NCBI GenBank assembly: GCA_047601185.1
Contig: JASGJS010000001.1
Location: 186,001 to 250,000, forward strand
Reading direction: 5' to 3'
From: JASGJS01 sp047601185
GTDB taxonomy: Bacteria > Pseudomonadota > Gammaproteobacteria > JAURND01
DNA: 64,000 nucleotides
Position 1 is the stretch's first letter. Each line of letters opens with the position of its first letter. A program made the position numbers and the translations under genes. Below the pieces are notes generated by a model. That model made no database searches, was not told the origin of the DNA, and saw nothing but the letters and a program-made list of their open reading frames with translations. Positions 25,927-35,058 of this stretch are shown one piece after another.

Positions 25927-26664
25927 TCATGCGACCCAAGCAATCAGGGTAAAAACCGCCAGCACAACTAACCATAAGATAACAGCTTTGTGGACTAAAT
26001 CCAATGCCTGTCTACTTTCCTCCCCCTCGACAGAAAGGGCTTGTTGAGGGGTTAATCCTAATGCAGCTTGACCCGTTTGGTGCGATAACTCCATAGAAGT
26101 ATAAGGATCTTCGAGAAAGTGTTGGCGTAGATAAGTAAAGGCCTGACCAAAATGGCCGACCAACGCATAAGTGAAGGCAATAAGACGGGCTGGAATCCAA
26201 TCGAGCCACGCTCGCACTCGTACTGCTGCGCCTACAAATTCCGTAGTGCTGTGAGCCAAACTATTAATGAACGCGTAGCCAACCGCACCCACTGGACCCA
26301 ATACCACATACCAAAAAATCACTGAAAACAGATAATGTTCGGCGCGAAAAAAGATGCGAGTGATTTCTTTGGGTAACTCGGACAAGTGGCGTCCATCCAG
26401 ACAATAAAATAAGATGAGCACGTTGAAAATAAATTTGACGCTATCGAATAAAATATCTGTTAATAAAAGATTGATGAGACCAATGGCGATGAGAATCGGC
26501 AGTAATAATAACCCCAAAATGATCGAAATCTTTGAGATTTGCCATTTTTTTAAGACTTCCAAGCCATTTTGCGCATAGGCTATACACCAGATATCGCGCA
26601 TTGCACTACTCAGATCAAAATAGTATTGCAAGGCTAAACAGATTAGTACTGCGAATAAAGTCAT
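25927..26664 (-). CDS. ampE: AmpE-like inner-membrane protein
   Basis: The 245-residue membrane protein has about four or five hydrophobic segments and the AmpE/CbiB-like features: an N-terminal Leu-rich helix followed by YYFDLSSAMRDIWC, an EITRIFFRAEHYLFSVIFWYVVLGPVGAVGYAF core and a C-terminal helix ending the protein. AmpE is described as a membrane signalling partner in beta-lactamase induction alongside AmpD, but its biochemical role is unclear. It is somewhat shorter than E. coli AmpE (284). Its stop lies about 30 bp before aceE, so the two are probably co-transcribed; this neighbourhood is conserved in several gammaproteobacteria. No ampD gene is in the window. Confidence 0.8.
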   Translation of the reverse strand: MTLFAVLICLALQYYFDLSSAMRDIWCIAYAQNGLEVLKKWQISKISIILGLLLLPILIAIGLINLLLTDILFDSVKFIFNVLILFYCLDGRHLSELPKEITRIFFRAEHYLFSVIFWYVVLGPVGAVGYAFINSLAHSTTEFVGAAVRVRAWLDWIPARLIAFTYALVGHFGQAFTYLRQHFLEDPYTSMELSHQTGQAALGLTPQQALSVEGEESRQALDLVHKAVILWLVVLAVFTLIAWVA

Positions 26665-26674
26665 AATTTTCTCC

Positions 26675-27844
26675 CTAATCTCGACGTAATTTATCCGAAA
26701 TGGCGACCGGTGTTGGATAACGCAACACGACTAAATAAGAAGAGACGATGAACGTGAGCATGGTCACCATCTGGATTAAATTGGAAGCTGCTTGCCCAAT
26801 TAACACTTCTTGTATCGCCACATAAGCCAACAAAATGGAAAATTCGCTGGCTTGCCCTAAACGCGCACCGATTTCCCATCCCACATAAGCCGATTCACCG
26901 ACTTGTCTCAATAACACACGGAATACGACAGGTTTTGCGACTAATAATACCAAGGTTAATATTACCGCGGGTATCGCAACCTCGGAGAAATAGCTAATAT
27001 TGAAACTGGCGCCGATGGCGAAGAAAAATAATACTAAAAAGAAATCGCGGACGGGTTTAAGGCTTTCCGCAATATAAACGGAAATGGGGCTGGTCGCCAG
27101 TGACACGCCAGCGATAAATGCACCAATTTCATTCGAAAGCCCGATTGCATTGGCTAAATGCGCAAGGCTTAAGCACCACGCAATGGCCAGCAAGAACATG
27201 TATTCCCGAATACGATCAAACCGTCGAAACAATATCCGCAAAATATATCGTTCAAAGACAAAAGCAAAGACGACGATTAAGGGGAGGAACAAAAATACTC
27301 TCCCTAATAATAACCAATTAAAGTGTCCTTCATTTGCGCTGCGTACAATCACCAGTAACAAAATCGCAATGAGATCTTGCATTAATAGGATACCGATCAT
27401 CATTTCGCCGGTATGTTGATGATGTAAGACCGTGGTGGGCAGGAGCTTTAATCCGATAATGGTACTGGAAAACATCAGCGCCAATGCGATGACGAGACTT
27501 TCCATCCACGGAAAACCGCATAACCCACAAATGGCAAAAAACATCGCGCTAAAAATCGCTGAGCTGATTAAAGCCACCCAGCTGACTTTGCGCAACACGT
27601 GCAACAATCGCTGTGGCTGCAAATGGAGACCCAACAGAAATAACAGAAAAACAATGCCAACATCGCCGATTTTTTGAATGATCGCGGCATCCGTTACCCA
27701 TTTTAATCCCCATGGCCCAAATAAAATGCCTAGTAGCATATAAGCCACTAATAAAGATTGCCGGGTGTATAAGGCGATGGTGGCGAGTACTGCTGCCCCT
27801 GCAAAAATGAGGAAGATAGAGAAGAGTAATAGATTTTCGTGCAT
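26675..27844 (-). CDS. CPA2-type cation:proton antiporter (Kef/NapA-like), membrane domain only
   Basis: The 389-residue protein has about 12-13 hydrophobic segments and the sodium/hydrogen exchanger CPA2 fold. Visible features are YMLLGILFGPWGLK in the second helix, FLLFLLGLHLQP and the GAFIAGVSLATSP motif. There is no C-terminal TrkA-N domain, so it lacks the nucleotide/glutathione control of KefB/KefC. The function is monovalent cation/proton exchange for pH or K+ homeostasis; the ion is unknown. It starts 10 bp upstream of the ampE-like gene on the same strand and may share its transcript. A second, longer CPA2 protein is encoded at 44656-46398. Confidence 0.85.
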   Translation of the reverse strand: MHENLLLFSIFLIFAGAAVLATIALYTRQSLLVAYMLLGILFGPWGLKWVTDAAIIQKIGDVGIVFLLFLLGLHLQPQRLLHVLRKVSWVALISSAIFSAMFFAICGLCGFPWMESLVIALALMFSSTIIGLKLLPTTVLHHQHTGEMMIGILLMQDLIAILLLVIVRSANEGHFNWLLLGRVFLFLPLIVVFAFVFERYILRILFRRFDRIREYMFLLAIAWCLSLAHLANAIGLSNEIGAFIAGVSLATSPISVYIAESLKPVRDFFLVLFFFAIGASFNISYFSEVAIPAVILTLVLLVAKPVVFRVLLRQVGESAYVGWEIGARLGQASEFSILLAYVAIQEVLIGQAASNLIQMVTMLTFIVSSYLVVLRYPTPVAISDKLRRD

Positions 27845-28003
27845 AGTATCTCGTGTTTTATAAAGTTTAACCTGGCTAAAACGGACAGATTTTAGCTTAG
27901 TTTGAAGCTAAAAATAGCTGAGAAAGTGCAGTGTACATAGACAGTACATGAGCATTTTGAAGTTATTTTTAGCGAAAACTAAGCAAAATATGTTCGTTTG
28001 CAT

Positions 28004-28453
28004 CTATTGGCTTGAACGAATCCAGGTTTCTGTGTGTACGCTTCCAAATACTCTCACACCCAAGATTAAGGTTTGTCCTTGTGGCGTCAATTCTGCATTG
28101 TAGATTTTGCCTTTTTTCGCGGCTAACACTTTACCGCCTGTCCATTTTTCACCTTCTGGATGAAAGCCCCATAATACTGTCATGCCGATAATGGGTTTAT
28201 TTTTTAAGTTTCCCGTGCATTCCGTACATACTGCATGGGTGTCGTCAAAAAGTTTAACCACTTGACCAGTTAAGGTCTTACCTTGCTGTGTGATGCGCAC
28301 GATGCTAATGGGTTGATGAGAAGATTCATCCGGCACAATCCAATCACCTTCAATTGCATTTTGTGCTGCAAAAATAGGGGTGCAGAAAGGCAGCAGTATT
28401 AAAAATATTATGCGTTTAATTAGCCATTTGTTCAAACTCAAAACGGTTTTCAT
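28004..28453 (-). CDS. DUF2147 family secreted protein
   Basis: The 149-residue protein starts with a signal peptide (hydrophobic residues about 15-28, cleavage near FAAQNA). The DUF2147 pattern follows: an N-terminal EGDWIVPDESS strand, SIVRITQQGKTLTGQVVKL, then GMTVLWGFHPEGEKWTGGKVLAAKKGKIYNAEL and a final LGVRVFGSVHTETWIR strand. DUF2147 proteins are small periplasmic beta proteins of unknown function, often about 145 residues, so the length fits. It is a single gene, with AGG before the ATG. The spacer on its 3' side contains a small inverted repeat (TAGCTT...AAGCTA) of uncertain meaning. Confidence 0.85.
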   Translation of the reverse strand: MKTVLSLNKWLIKRIIFLILLPFCTPIFAAQNAIEGDWIVPDESSHQPISIVRITQQGKTLTGQVVKLFDDTHAVCTECTGNLKNKPIIGMTVLWGFHPEGEKWTGGKVLAAKKGKIYNAELTPQGQTLILGVRVFGSVHTETWIRSSQ

Positions 28454-28562
28454 ACTTTTACCTCCGGTTAATCATTGCGGAATGAAGGGAATTTTTCCGA
28501 TTTGAGTATAACAAATTTCATAGAAAAAACGACAATTTAGAGCAAAAATAGTAAAAAATTGC

Positions 28563-28590
28563 TTTACATATCAATTTTTAATAGTAAACT
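28563..28590 (+). promoter_or_regulatory. Probable sigma70 promoter of the H1-like gene
   Basis: TTTACA (28563-28568) and TAAACT (28585-28590) are 16 bases apart in a very AT-rich stretch. The start codon lies about 48 bases downstream of the -10 box, with GGAG six bases before it. The boxes match the consensus at 5/6 and 4/6 positions. Confidence 0.45.
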
Positions 28591-28638
28591 GAACACGCGT
28601 TTCCCATTTATTTTTAACCTCACCATATGGAGATCTCA

Positions 28639-29112
28639 ATGCCAAAAGTCAAAAAATCCAAGGTTACGAAAGTAGCCGCGAAAGGCGACAAGAAGCTGGA
28701 TGCCCTACGCAACAAATGGCGTGAAGCCGTTAACCGCAGCAAAAAGCTGAAAAAAGAGTTTAACCAAAAGTTGAAAGCCAAAACAGCTGAATTTAGAAAG
28801 AAACTAAAAGCAGCCGCAGCGAAAGCGCAAGCAAAAGCTGATGCTAAATTGCATAAAGAACTCGCCAAACGCGAAGCTGAAAAGAAAAAATTGATTGCAG
28901 CCGCCGAAGCTAAGGCCGCAAAACGCTTAGCTAAGAAAGCTGGGAAAAAGAAAGGCACCAAAAAGAAAACGACTACCGCTAAGAAAGGGACTAAAAGAAA
29001 AGTCAAAGCCAAAGCGCCTGCCGTTAAAAAAACCGGTGTGAGAAAAAAACGTAAATCTAGCAAGAAAAGCAAGGGTGTCGTGAGCGAAATCACTTCCTTG
29101 TTCCATAGCTAG
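28639..29112 (+). CDS. Histone H1-like, lysine/alanine-rich DNA-binding protein
   Basis: The 157-residue protein is dominated by Lys and Ala, with a long helical middle (about residues 20-100: heptad-like K/A/E stretches such as AAAKAQAKADAKLHKELAKREA). A very basic C-terminal tail of KK, TKK and RKRK patterns follows, as in eukaryotic H1 tails. This is the composition of bacterial H1-like proteins such as Coxiella Hq1 and Chlamydia Hc1/Hc2, which compact the nucleoid in developmental forms; homology to those was not tested. The predicted start MPKVKKSKV at 28639 has GGAG six bases upstream and is preferred over the ATG at 28627. It has its own promoter and a strong hairpin after the stop. 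Confidence 0.75.
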   Translation: MPKVKKSKVTKVAAKGDKKLDALRNKWREAVNRSKKLKKEFNQKLKAKTAEFRKKLKAAAAKAQAKADAKLHKELAKREAEKKKLIAAAEAKAAKRLAKKAGKKKGTKKKTTTAKKGTKRKVKAKAPAVKKTGVRKKRKSSKKSKGVVSEITSLFHS

Positions 29113-29122
29113 TCAAAAGGTC

Positions 29123-29155
29123 AACCATTCCACCGTCGGTGGAATGGTTGTCTTT
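29123..29155 (+). terminator. Rho-independent-type terminator of the H1-like gene
   Basis: A perfect 12-bp stem, AACCATTCCACC and GGTGGAATGGTT, with a three-base loop (29123-29149) begins 10 bp after the stop codon and is followed by a short, interrupted T run (GTCTTT). Because the T tract is weak, efficiency is uncertain. Confidence 0.7.
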
Positions 29156-29160
29156 AAAGC

Positions 29161-29188
29161 AGCGGGCAAGCTGCCCGCGCTCCCAGCA
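29161..29188. repeat. Solitary REP hairpin of the palindromic element family
   Basis: AGCGGGC-AAGCT-GCCCGCGCTCCCAGC is one terminal hairpin without interior or partner end. It lies between the terminator of the H1-like gene and the 3' end of adk. It shows that the hairpins can occur singly. Confidence 0.75.
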
Positions 29189-29224
29189 AACCGTGCCATC
29201 CCAAAACCTGAGAATCCCCAAACT

Positions 29225-29863
29225 TCACATTTGATTTTGAATTGCCCCTAAAATTCTCTGATTCACTTCTTCTACAGTTCCAATTCCGAAAATTTGTGTC
29301 ATTAATCCTCGCTGTTGATAATAAGCTAACAACGGTTTGGTCTGTAGGTGATAAATCTCCAAACGTTTACGTACCGTTTCCGCCTCATCATCTTTGCGCG
29401 TGATTAATGGCTCACCGGTCACGTCATCGCAGCCTGGTACTTTGGGTGGATGCGTCAGTTGATGATATACACGTCCCGAAGCCGGATGCACTAAACGTCC
29501 GCTCATCCGCTCAATTATCCTTTCATCTGGCACGAAAATTTCAATGACCTTATCCAACTCAATATGCGCGGCTTCAATGGCTTCAGCTTGCGTGAGGGTG
29601 CGAGGAAAGCCGTCTAATAAAAAACCGTTGGCGCAATCGGGTTGGCTGAGTCGTTCTTGTACGAGTTGAATGATGATGTCGTCTGAAACCAGCTTACCGC
29701 TATCCATAATTTCTTTGACAATCTGTCCTAAAGGACTATTGGCAAGGACAGCAGCACGCAGCATATCGCCGGTGGCAATTTGTGGAATATGAAGACGTTG
29801 GGATAACAGTTTAGCCTGTGTGCCTTTACCTGCGCCTGGGCTTCCTAATAAAATAATTCGCAT
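29225..29863 (-). CDS. adk: Adenylate kinase
   Basis: Adk interconverts ATP + AMP and 2 ADP in the cytosol. The 212 residues carry the P-loop GSPGAGKGTQ (residues 7-16), ATGDMLRAAV for AMP binding, FLLDGFPRTLTQAEA and the LID domain RLVHPASGRVYHQLTHPPK, followed by DDVTGEPLITRKDDEAETVRKRL. Residues of the LID are of the non-zinc (His/Ser/Asp/Thr) type typical of Gram-negative enzymes. The gene is divergent from parC with a 49-bp shared upstream region. Confidence 0.97.
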   Translation of the reverse strand: MRIILLGSPGAGKGTQAKLLSQRLHIPQIATGDMLRAAVLANSPLGQIVKEIMDSGKLVSDDIIIQLVQERLSQPDCANGFLLDGFPRTLTQAEAIEAAHIELDKVIEIFVPDERIIERMSGRLVHPASGRVYHQLTHPPKVPGCDDVTGEPLITRKDDEAETVRKRLEIYHLQTKPLLAYYQQRGLMTQIFGIGTVEEVNQRILGAIQNQM

Positions 29864-29912
29864 AAATATTTCTCTAACCGTTATAATGGATTAACAAAGG
29901 AGATATCTTGCC

Positions 29913-32145
29913 ATGAATTACTCAAATATTGAACTTCAACCGTTAAAACAATTCGCCGAACAAGCTTATTTAAACTATTCCATGTATGTGATTCTGGATA
30001 GAGCCCTACCCCAAATTGGTGATGGTTTAAAACCAGTGCAACGCAGAATTATTTATGCGATGTCGGAGCTGGGGCTGAAAAATACTGCAAAATATAAAAA
30101 ATCCGCGCGTACGGTCGGTGACGTATTGGGTAAATATCACCCTCATGGTGATGCCGCTTGCTATGAAGCCATGGTGTTGATGGCGCAAAATTTTTCTTAT
30201 CGCTATCCGTTTGTCGATGGGCAAGGCAACTGGGGGTCTTTAGATGACCCAAAATCGTTCGCGGCCATGCGTTACACGGAATCACGCCTATCACCCTACG
30301 CCCAAGTGTTATTGGAAGAGCTCGCGTTAGGCACTGTAGAGTGGCAATTAAATTTTGATGGGACTTTAGAAGAACCTACGCTTTTACCTGCACGCTTACC
30401 TAATATTCTTTTAAATGGCACGACGGGTATTGCAGTCGGCATGGCCACCGGATATTCCGCCGCATAATTTAGCGGAAGTAGCACAAGCGTGCATGCATCT
30501 ATTGGAACATCCCAACGCGAGCTTAAACGACATTTGCCAGCTGGTGAAAGGCCCGGATTTTCCGACGGAGGCTGAAATTATTACACCTGCAGCCGATATT
30601 CAAAAAATGTATACAACGGGCAATGGTAGCTTAAAAATGCGTGCCACCTATGTGCTGGAGCAAAATGCCATTGTGATTACCGCTTTACCTTATCAAGCTT
30701 CCGGCGCCAAGGTGTTAGAGCAAATCGCTGAACAGATGCAAGCGAAAAAATTGCCGTTGGTGGAAGATTTGCGAGACGAGTCAGACCATGAAAATGCCAC
30801 ACGCCTTGTGATTGTGCCACGCTCAAATCGCGTGGATGTTGAAGCATTAATGGCCCATTTATTTGCTACCACCGATTTAGAGCGCAGTTATCGGGTCAAT
30901 TTAAATATGATTGGCTTGGATGGCAAGCCTCAGGTTAAAAATTTATTGGTCATCTTGAAAGAATGGCTCACTTTCCGCACTGCAACTGTTCGCAAACGCT
31001 TGCAATTTCGCTTGGATAAAGTCTTAGCTCGGCTGCATATTTTAGACGGCTTGCTGATTGCCTATTTAAACATTGATGAAGTGATCGCCATTATCCGTCA
31101 GGAAGATCAACCTAAAGCAATTTTAATGCAGCGTTTCAATTTGTCTGATATTCAAGCTGAAGCAATTTTGGACTTAAAATTACGGCATTTGGCAAAGTTA
31201 GAAGAGGTGCAAATACGCGGTGAGCAAAGTGAATTGACGGATGAAAGCCAAGACTTGCAATCTACACTAGCCTCCGAAAAAAAATTAAAGCGCTTAATCC
31301 GCGATGAATTGACAGAGGATGTCAAAAAATATGGTGATACACGACGCTCCCCTATCGTTGAACGCGAAGAAGCCAAAGCTTTAGCCGAAGAAGCCATTCT
31401 ACCTTCAGAAGCGATTACTGTGGTATTGTCTGAAAAAGGTTGGATTCGTGCCGGGAAAGGTCACGACGTTGACAGCCACAACTTAAGTTATCGCGCTGGC
31501 GATCAATTTTTAGATGAGGCGCAAGGGCGTAGCAACCAAACTGTGACGTTATTAGATTCTAACGGCCGCAGTTACAGCTTACCCGCGCATACATTGCCTT
31601 CAGCACGTGGCCAAGGTGAGCCCTTATCGAGCCGATTAAAACCTGAACCAAATAGTAATTTTATTGCGGTGTTAATGGGCGAACCTGAACACTATTATTT
31701 ATTGGCGACCAGTCAAGGCTATGGATTTATTGTGCAGCTGAATGACTTATATACCAAAAATCGTGCGGGAAAGGCGGTGCTCAAATGCTCCGCAGCTGCC
31801 ACTATTCTACCACCCGTTAGTGTGAATGATCCTGCCACAGAATATGTCGCGGTGATCACCAACGAAGGTCGTTTATTGGTGTTTCCAACTTCAGAATTAC
31901 CACAATTGCCGCGCGGCAAAGGTAATAAAATGATCGCGTTGGGCGTGAATAAAGTAGCCAACAAACCAGAATGCGTGGTAGATTTGGCGGTGTTTTCAAA
32001 AAATGAGCAATTGATCTTACAGTCTGGCAAACGGAAACTGGTCCTAAAATTTGCTGATTTGGTCAATTATCGGGGTGAACGAGGAAAACGTGGTCAAAAA
32101 TTGCCGAAAGGATTTGAACGCGTGGAGAGTATTGAGATTTCTTAA
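29913..32145 (+). pseudogene. parC: DNA topoisomerase IV subunit A (parC) interrupted by a one-base frameshift
   Basis: ParC is the breakage-rejoining subunit of topoisomerase IV, needed to unlink daughter chromosomes. The first frame (29913-30467) covers the N-terminus with the catalytic tyrosine in AAMRYTE (Y121). It goes off frame after GIAVGMAT and stops at once. The second frame takes up DIPPHNLAEV at about 30452 and continues without a stop to 32145. One extra G in ACCGGATATTCC (30450-30451) explains the break; without it the product would be about 743 residues, normal for ParC. The C-terminal beta-propeller is intact, so the change is recent or a sequencing error. AAAGGAG precedes the start. 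At the site equivalent to E. coli Ser80 there is Ala81. Confidence 0.93.
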
Positions 32146-32151
32146 CTAGAC

Positions 32152-32213
32152 TCCCCTCATCCGGCCTATTCGGCCACCTTCTCCCACAAGGGGAGAAGGA
32201 AACAGCTCACCAC
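32152..32213. repeat. Partial copy of the CTCATCCGGCC hairpin repeat
   Basis: This is the right arm only: CTCCCCTCATCCGGCCTA, GGCCACCTTCTCCC and GGGGAGAAGGAAACAGCTCACCAC. It is identical or nearly so to about 9174-9234. It starts right after the parC stop codon and ends about 45 bp before the next gene. A short hairpin (CCTTCTCCC...GGGGAGAAGG) remains. Confidence 0.8.
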
Positions 32214-32257
32214 GCCGTACAATATAGCAGAGCACATTTCTTAGGACAGGAGAGACT

Positions 32258-33451
32258 ATGAAAACCAATCGTCTTTTAGGTTCCATTTTTTTAATCGCAG
32301 GGACTTCTATTGGCGCGGGGATGTTGGCCTTACCGGTCGCTACGGCAAATTATGGGGTTTTTCCCGCCATTTGTTTATTTGTGCTGTGCTGGCTATGCAT
32401 GTTAGCCACGGGTTTATTACTCTTAGAAGTGAATCTCTGGTTAAAACCTGAAACCAATATCGTCTCCATGGCGCAACATACCTTAGGCGTTGGTGGAAAA
32501 ATCGTCGCTTGGATCACTTACCTGTTATTATTTTATGCGGTAATGTCAGCGTATGTCTCCGGCATGGGCGATTTGGTGTCAAAATCGTTAGCCGGCTGGT
32601 TACATTGGCACATCAGTACGGTAAATGGCGCGCTTGCCCTTGCCATCCTTGTCGGCGCAGCGGTTTACACCGGCGCCCATATTGTCGATTATACCAACCG
32701 TTTTTTCTTCATTGCCAAAATTCTGACTTATTTAGCGGTCTTAGCCTTATTAACCTCGCACGTCAATGTGATGCAGTTGTCATTTTTTTCCACCGACAAA
32801 ATGTGGTTGGCGCTACCGGTGGCGATCGTATCTTTTGGTTATCAAAATTTAGTACCGAGTTTGCGGGTATATTTAAATAATGATGTGAAAAAAATTCGCC
32901 GCGCGATTCTGATTGGCAGCACGGTTCCGTTAATCGTCTATATTTTATGGGAAATCGTGATTATCGGGGTGTTGCCGTTAGAAGGCCCCCATGGTTTAAA
33001 AGCCGTTTTAATGGGAGGACAACCCGCCACTGGATTAGCGCAATCCTTAGATTTTTTATTAGGCAAGCCATGGTTATCCCTGTTATTTAAGGCGTTTACC
33101 TTTTTTGCGATTGCTACTTCATTTATTGGGGTGTCGTTCAGTTTGTTTGATTTTCTGATTGATAGTTTCCAGCTCAAACGCAATGCCAAAGGTAAAATCA
33201 CCAGTTTAGTATTAACCTTTCTACCGCCCTTACTGTTTGCGTTTTTTTATCCGAATGGATTCGTGGCAGCATTAGGGTATGGTGGCATTTTCGTCGCGAT
33301 CCTGTTTGGTATTTTGCCGGTGTTAATGGTGTGGAGTGGTCGTTATTGGAAGAAAATTGCCACAGGGTATCGGGTTGATACGCATTATTTTGGGTTGATT
33401 TTGTTGCTGTTGTTTTCTGTGGTGATCATTGTGGCACAGTTGATGGGGTGA
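32258..33451 (+). CDS. Aromatic amino acid permease (TyrP/Mtr, HAAAP family)
   Basis: The 397-residue inner-membrane protein with 11 hydrophobic segments opens with GSIFLIAGTSIGAGMLALP, the signature first helix of the hydroxy/aromatic amino acid permease family. SFGYQNLVPSLRVYLNNDVKK is also typical of TyrP, Mtr and TnaB. Predicted role: proton-coupled uptake of tyrosine or tryptophan. The exact substrate cannot be told from sequence. AGGAGAG seven bases before the ATG is a strong ribosome-binding site. The 3' end overlaps the 3' end of the convergent epmB by 26 bp. Confidence 0.92.
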   Translation: MKTNRLLGSIFLIAGTSIGAGMLALPVATANYGVFPAICLFVLCWLCMLATGLLLLEVNLWLKPETNIVSMAQHTLGVGGKIVAWITYLLLFYAVMSAYVSGMGDLVSKSLAGWLHWHISTVNGALALAILVGAAVYTGAHIVDYTNRFFFIAKILTYLAVLALLTSHVNVMQLSFFSTDKMWLALPVAIVSFGYQNLVPSLRVYLNNDVKKIRRAILIGSTVPLIVYILWEIVIIGVLPLEGPHGLKAVLMGGQPATGLAQSLDFLLGKPWLSLLFKAFTFFAIATSFIGVSFSLFDFLIDSFQLKRNAKGKITSLVLTFLPPLLFAFFYPNGFVAALGYGGIFVAILFGILPVLMVWSGRYWKKIATGYRVDTHYFGLILLLLFSVVIIVAQLMG

Positions 33452-34421
33452 CGGGTTTCTTCGCGCCATGCCCTGGCACTTCTTGCACCAATTTCGGGAC
33501 TAAATATCCCGACAATTGTAAACTGGCCTGATGGATTAAGTCGCTCGCTTCAGCATGCGACACCGCGAAATGTGCAGCCCCCGCAACAGCATCCAATACA
33601 TGTAAATAATACGGTAAAATCCCCGCAGCAAATAATGTTTCACTCAATGACACAATTGCAGCAACAGAGTCATTCACCGACTTGAGCAATACGCTTTGAT
33701 TGAGCACTAACATACCCGCCTGACGCATTTCTTCTACCGCTTTTTTGAGGGATTCATTGATTTCCTGCGCATGGTTACAATGCAACACCATCACAGGTTG
33801 TAAACGAGTTTCAGTGAGTCCAGCAAGTAACTCATCTGTGATGCGTTCAGGAATCATCACAGGTAAACGCGTATGAATGCGCAATCGTTGTACATGGGGA
33901 ATGGCAGCGATTTGTTGGGTTAATTGCGCCAATATTTTATCTTTGGCTAATAGTGGATCACCGCCACTGTAAATCACTTCTGTGATCGTTGGGTCGGCGG
34001 CGATATAGTCCAGAACCGGCTGCCAATTTGATAAATTCATCACATTATTGTCATAAGGAAAATTTCGGCGAAAACAATAACGACAATGCACTGCGCATCC
34101 ACCCGCTACTAATAATAAAACCCTGCCCTGATATTTGTGCAGTAATCCAGGCAATTTATTGGTGTGATTTTCTTGTAACGGATCATTGATATAACCTGGA
34201 ACGGTTAAAGTTTCAGCAATAATAGGAAGCACTTGTCGTAGCAAAGGATCTTGCGGATTGCCCTTTTGCATGCGTGCCACAAAGCTGTGAGGCACTTTTA
34301 AGGAAAAAGAATTTAAGTGCGTCATCAATTCTGGAACTTGTTGGGGAGAAAGTTCCAATAATCGACACAGCTCGAGTGGGTCAGTGATACAATTTTTAAG
34401 TTGGGATTGCCAAGTATACAT
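33426..34421 (-). CDS. epmB: EF-P beta-lysylation protein EpmB (radical-SAM lysine 2,3-aminomutase)
   Basis: EpmB converts (S)-alpha-lysine to (R)-beta-lysine, which EpmA then attaches to elongation factor P. The radical-SAM cluster motif is CAVHCRYCF (C109, C113, C116), with GGDPLLAKD for SAM binding and an N-terminal region typical of the shorter KamA-like EpmB group (331 residues). Neither epmA nor efp is in the window. It starts four bases after the nth stop on the same strand, so it is probably the last gene of rocD-metG-rsxB-nth-epmB. Confidence 0.93.
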   Translation of the reverse strand: MYTWQSQLKNCITDPLELCRLLELSPQQVPELMTHLNSFSLKVPHSFVARMQKGNPQDPLLRQVLPIIAETLTVPGYINDPLQENHTNKLPGLLHKYQGRVLLLVAGGCAVHCRYCFRRNFPYDNNVMNLSNWQPVLDYIAADPTITEVIYSGGDPLLAKDKILAQLTQQIAAIPHVQRLRIHTRLPVMIPERITDELLAGLTETRLQPVMVLHCNHAQEINESLKKAVEEMRQAGMLVLNQSVLLKSVNDSVAAIVSLSETLFAAGILPYYLHVLDAVAGAAHFAVSHAEASDLIHQASLQLSGYLVPKLVQEVPGHGAKKPVTPSTVPQ

Positions 34422-34425
34422 ACAC

Positions 34426-35058
34426 TTAAATCGTTTTATTGGGATAATGACATAAGTCTCTTATTAAACATTCTCCACACTTCGGCTTCCTCGCCACACA
34501 AATATACCGCCCGTGCAGCACTAACCAATGATGCGCACCGTGCTGGTATTGCAATGGCACACGCTTCATCAACAGTTTTTCCACTTGACGGACGGTTTTT
34601 CCCGGCGCTAATCCAGTGCGGTTAGAGACACGAAAAATATGGGTATCCACCGCAATCGCGTTTTCGCCAAATAAGGTATTTAAGATCACATTGGCGGTTT
34701 TGCGGCCCACACCCGGCAATGCTTCTAATGCCACACGATTGTTTGGCACTTTTCCCTGATAATCTTCTGCCAAAATTTTAGCTGTGGCAATTAAATTTTT
34801 GGCTTTACTTTGATACAAACCAATACTTTTAATAATGTCTTTTAGGTGTTTTTCTCCCAGCCGAAACAGTTTTGCTGGTGTATTCGCGACCGCAAACAAC
34901 TGCGGTGTCACCAAGTTAACGCGCTTATCTGTCGCCTGCGCGGATAAAATTACTGCCACCAATAATTCAAATTCAGAAGAGAATTTTAATTCGGTTTCGG
35001 GATGCGGATTCTGTGCTGCGAAGCGTCGAAACATTTCTAAAATTTGTTCAGGACTCAT
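34426..35058 (-). CDS. nth: Endonuclease III
   Basis: Nth is a DNA glycosylase/AP lyase that removes oxidised pyrimidines. The 210 residues hold the helix-hairpin-helix LPGVGRKTANV with the catalytic lysine K120 and the catalytic aspartate D138 in AVDTHIFR, at the same numbers as in E. coli. The C-terminal [4Fe-4S] cluster ligands are in C-x6-C-x2-C-x5-C (CVARKPKCGECLIRDLC). It overlaps the end of the ferredoxin-like gene upstream by 11 bp, showing translational coupling. The nth-rsxB neighbourhood is also seen in the E. coli rsx-nth operon. Confidence 0.96.
   Translation of the reverse strand: MSPEQILEMFRRFAAQNPHPETELKFSSEFELLVAVILSAQATDKRVNLVTPQLFAVANTPAKLFRLGEKHLKDIIKSIGLYQSKAKNLIATAKILAEDYQGKVPNNRVALEALPGVGRKTANVILNTLFGENAIAVDTHIFRVSNRTGLAPGKTVRQVEKLLMKRVPLQYQHGAHHWLVLHGRYICVARKPKCGECLIRDLCHYPNKTI

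Noticed and set aside
28620..29093. Long open frame on the minus strand opposite the H1-like gene
   Set aside because: It is a mirror of the Lys/Ala-rich codons (giving Phe/Leu/Ala runs). It has no ribosome-binding site or family resemblance, while the plus frame has promoter, RBS and terminator.
30415..32145. Separate second gene for the C-terminal part of ParC
   Set aside because: The frame resumes inside a conserved ParC motif and its first ATG has no ribosome-binding site; one base explains the split.
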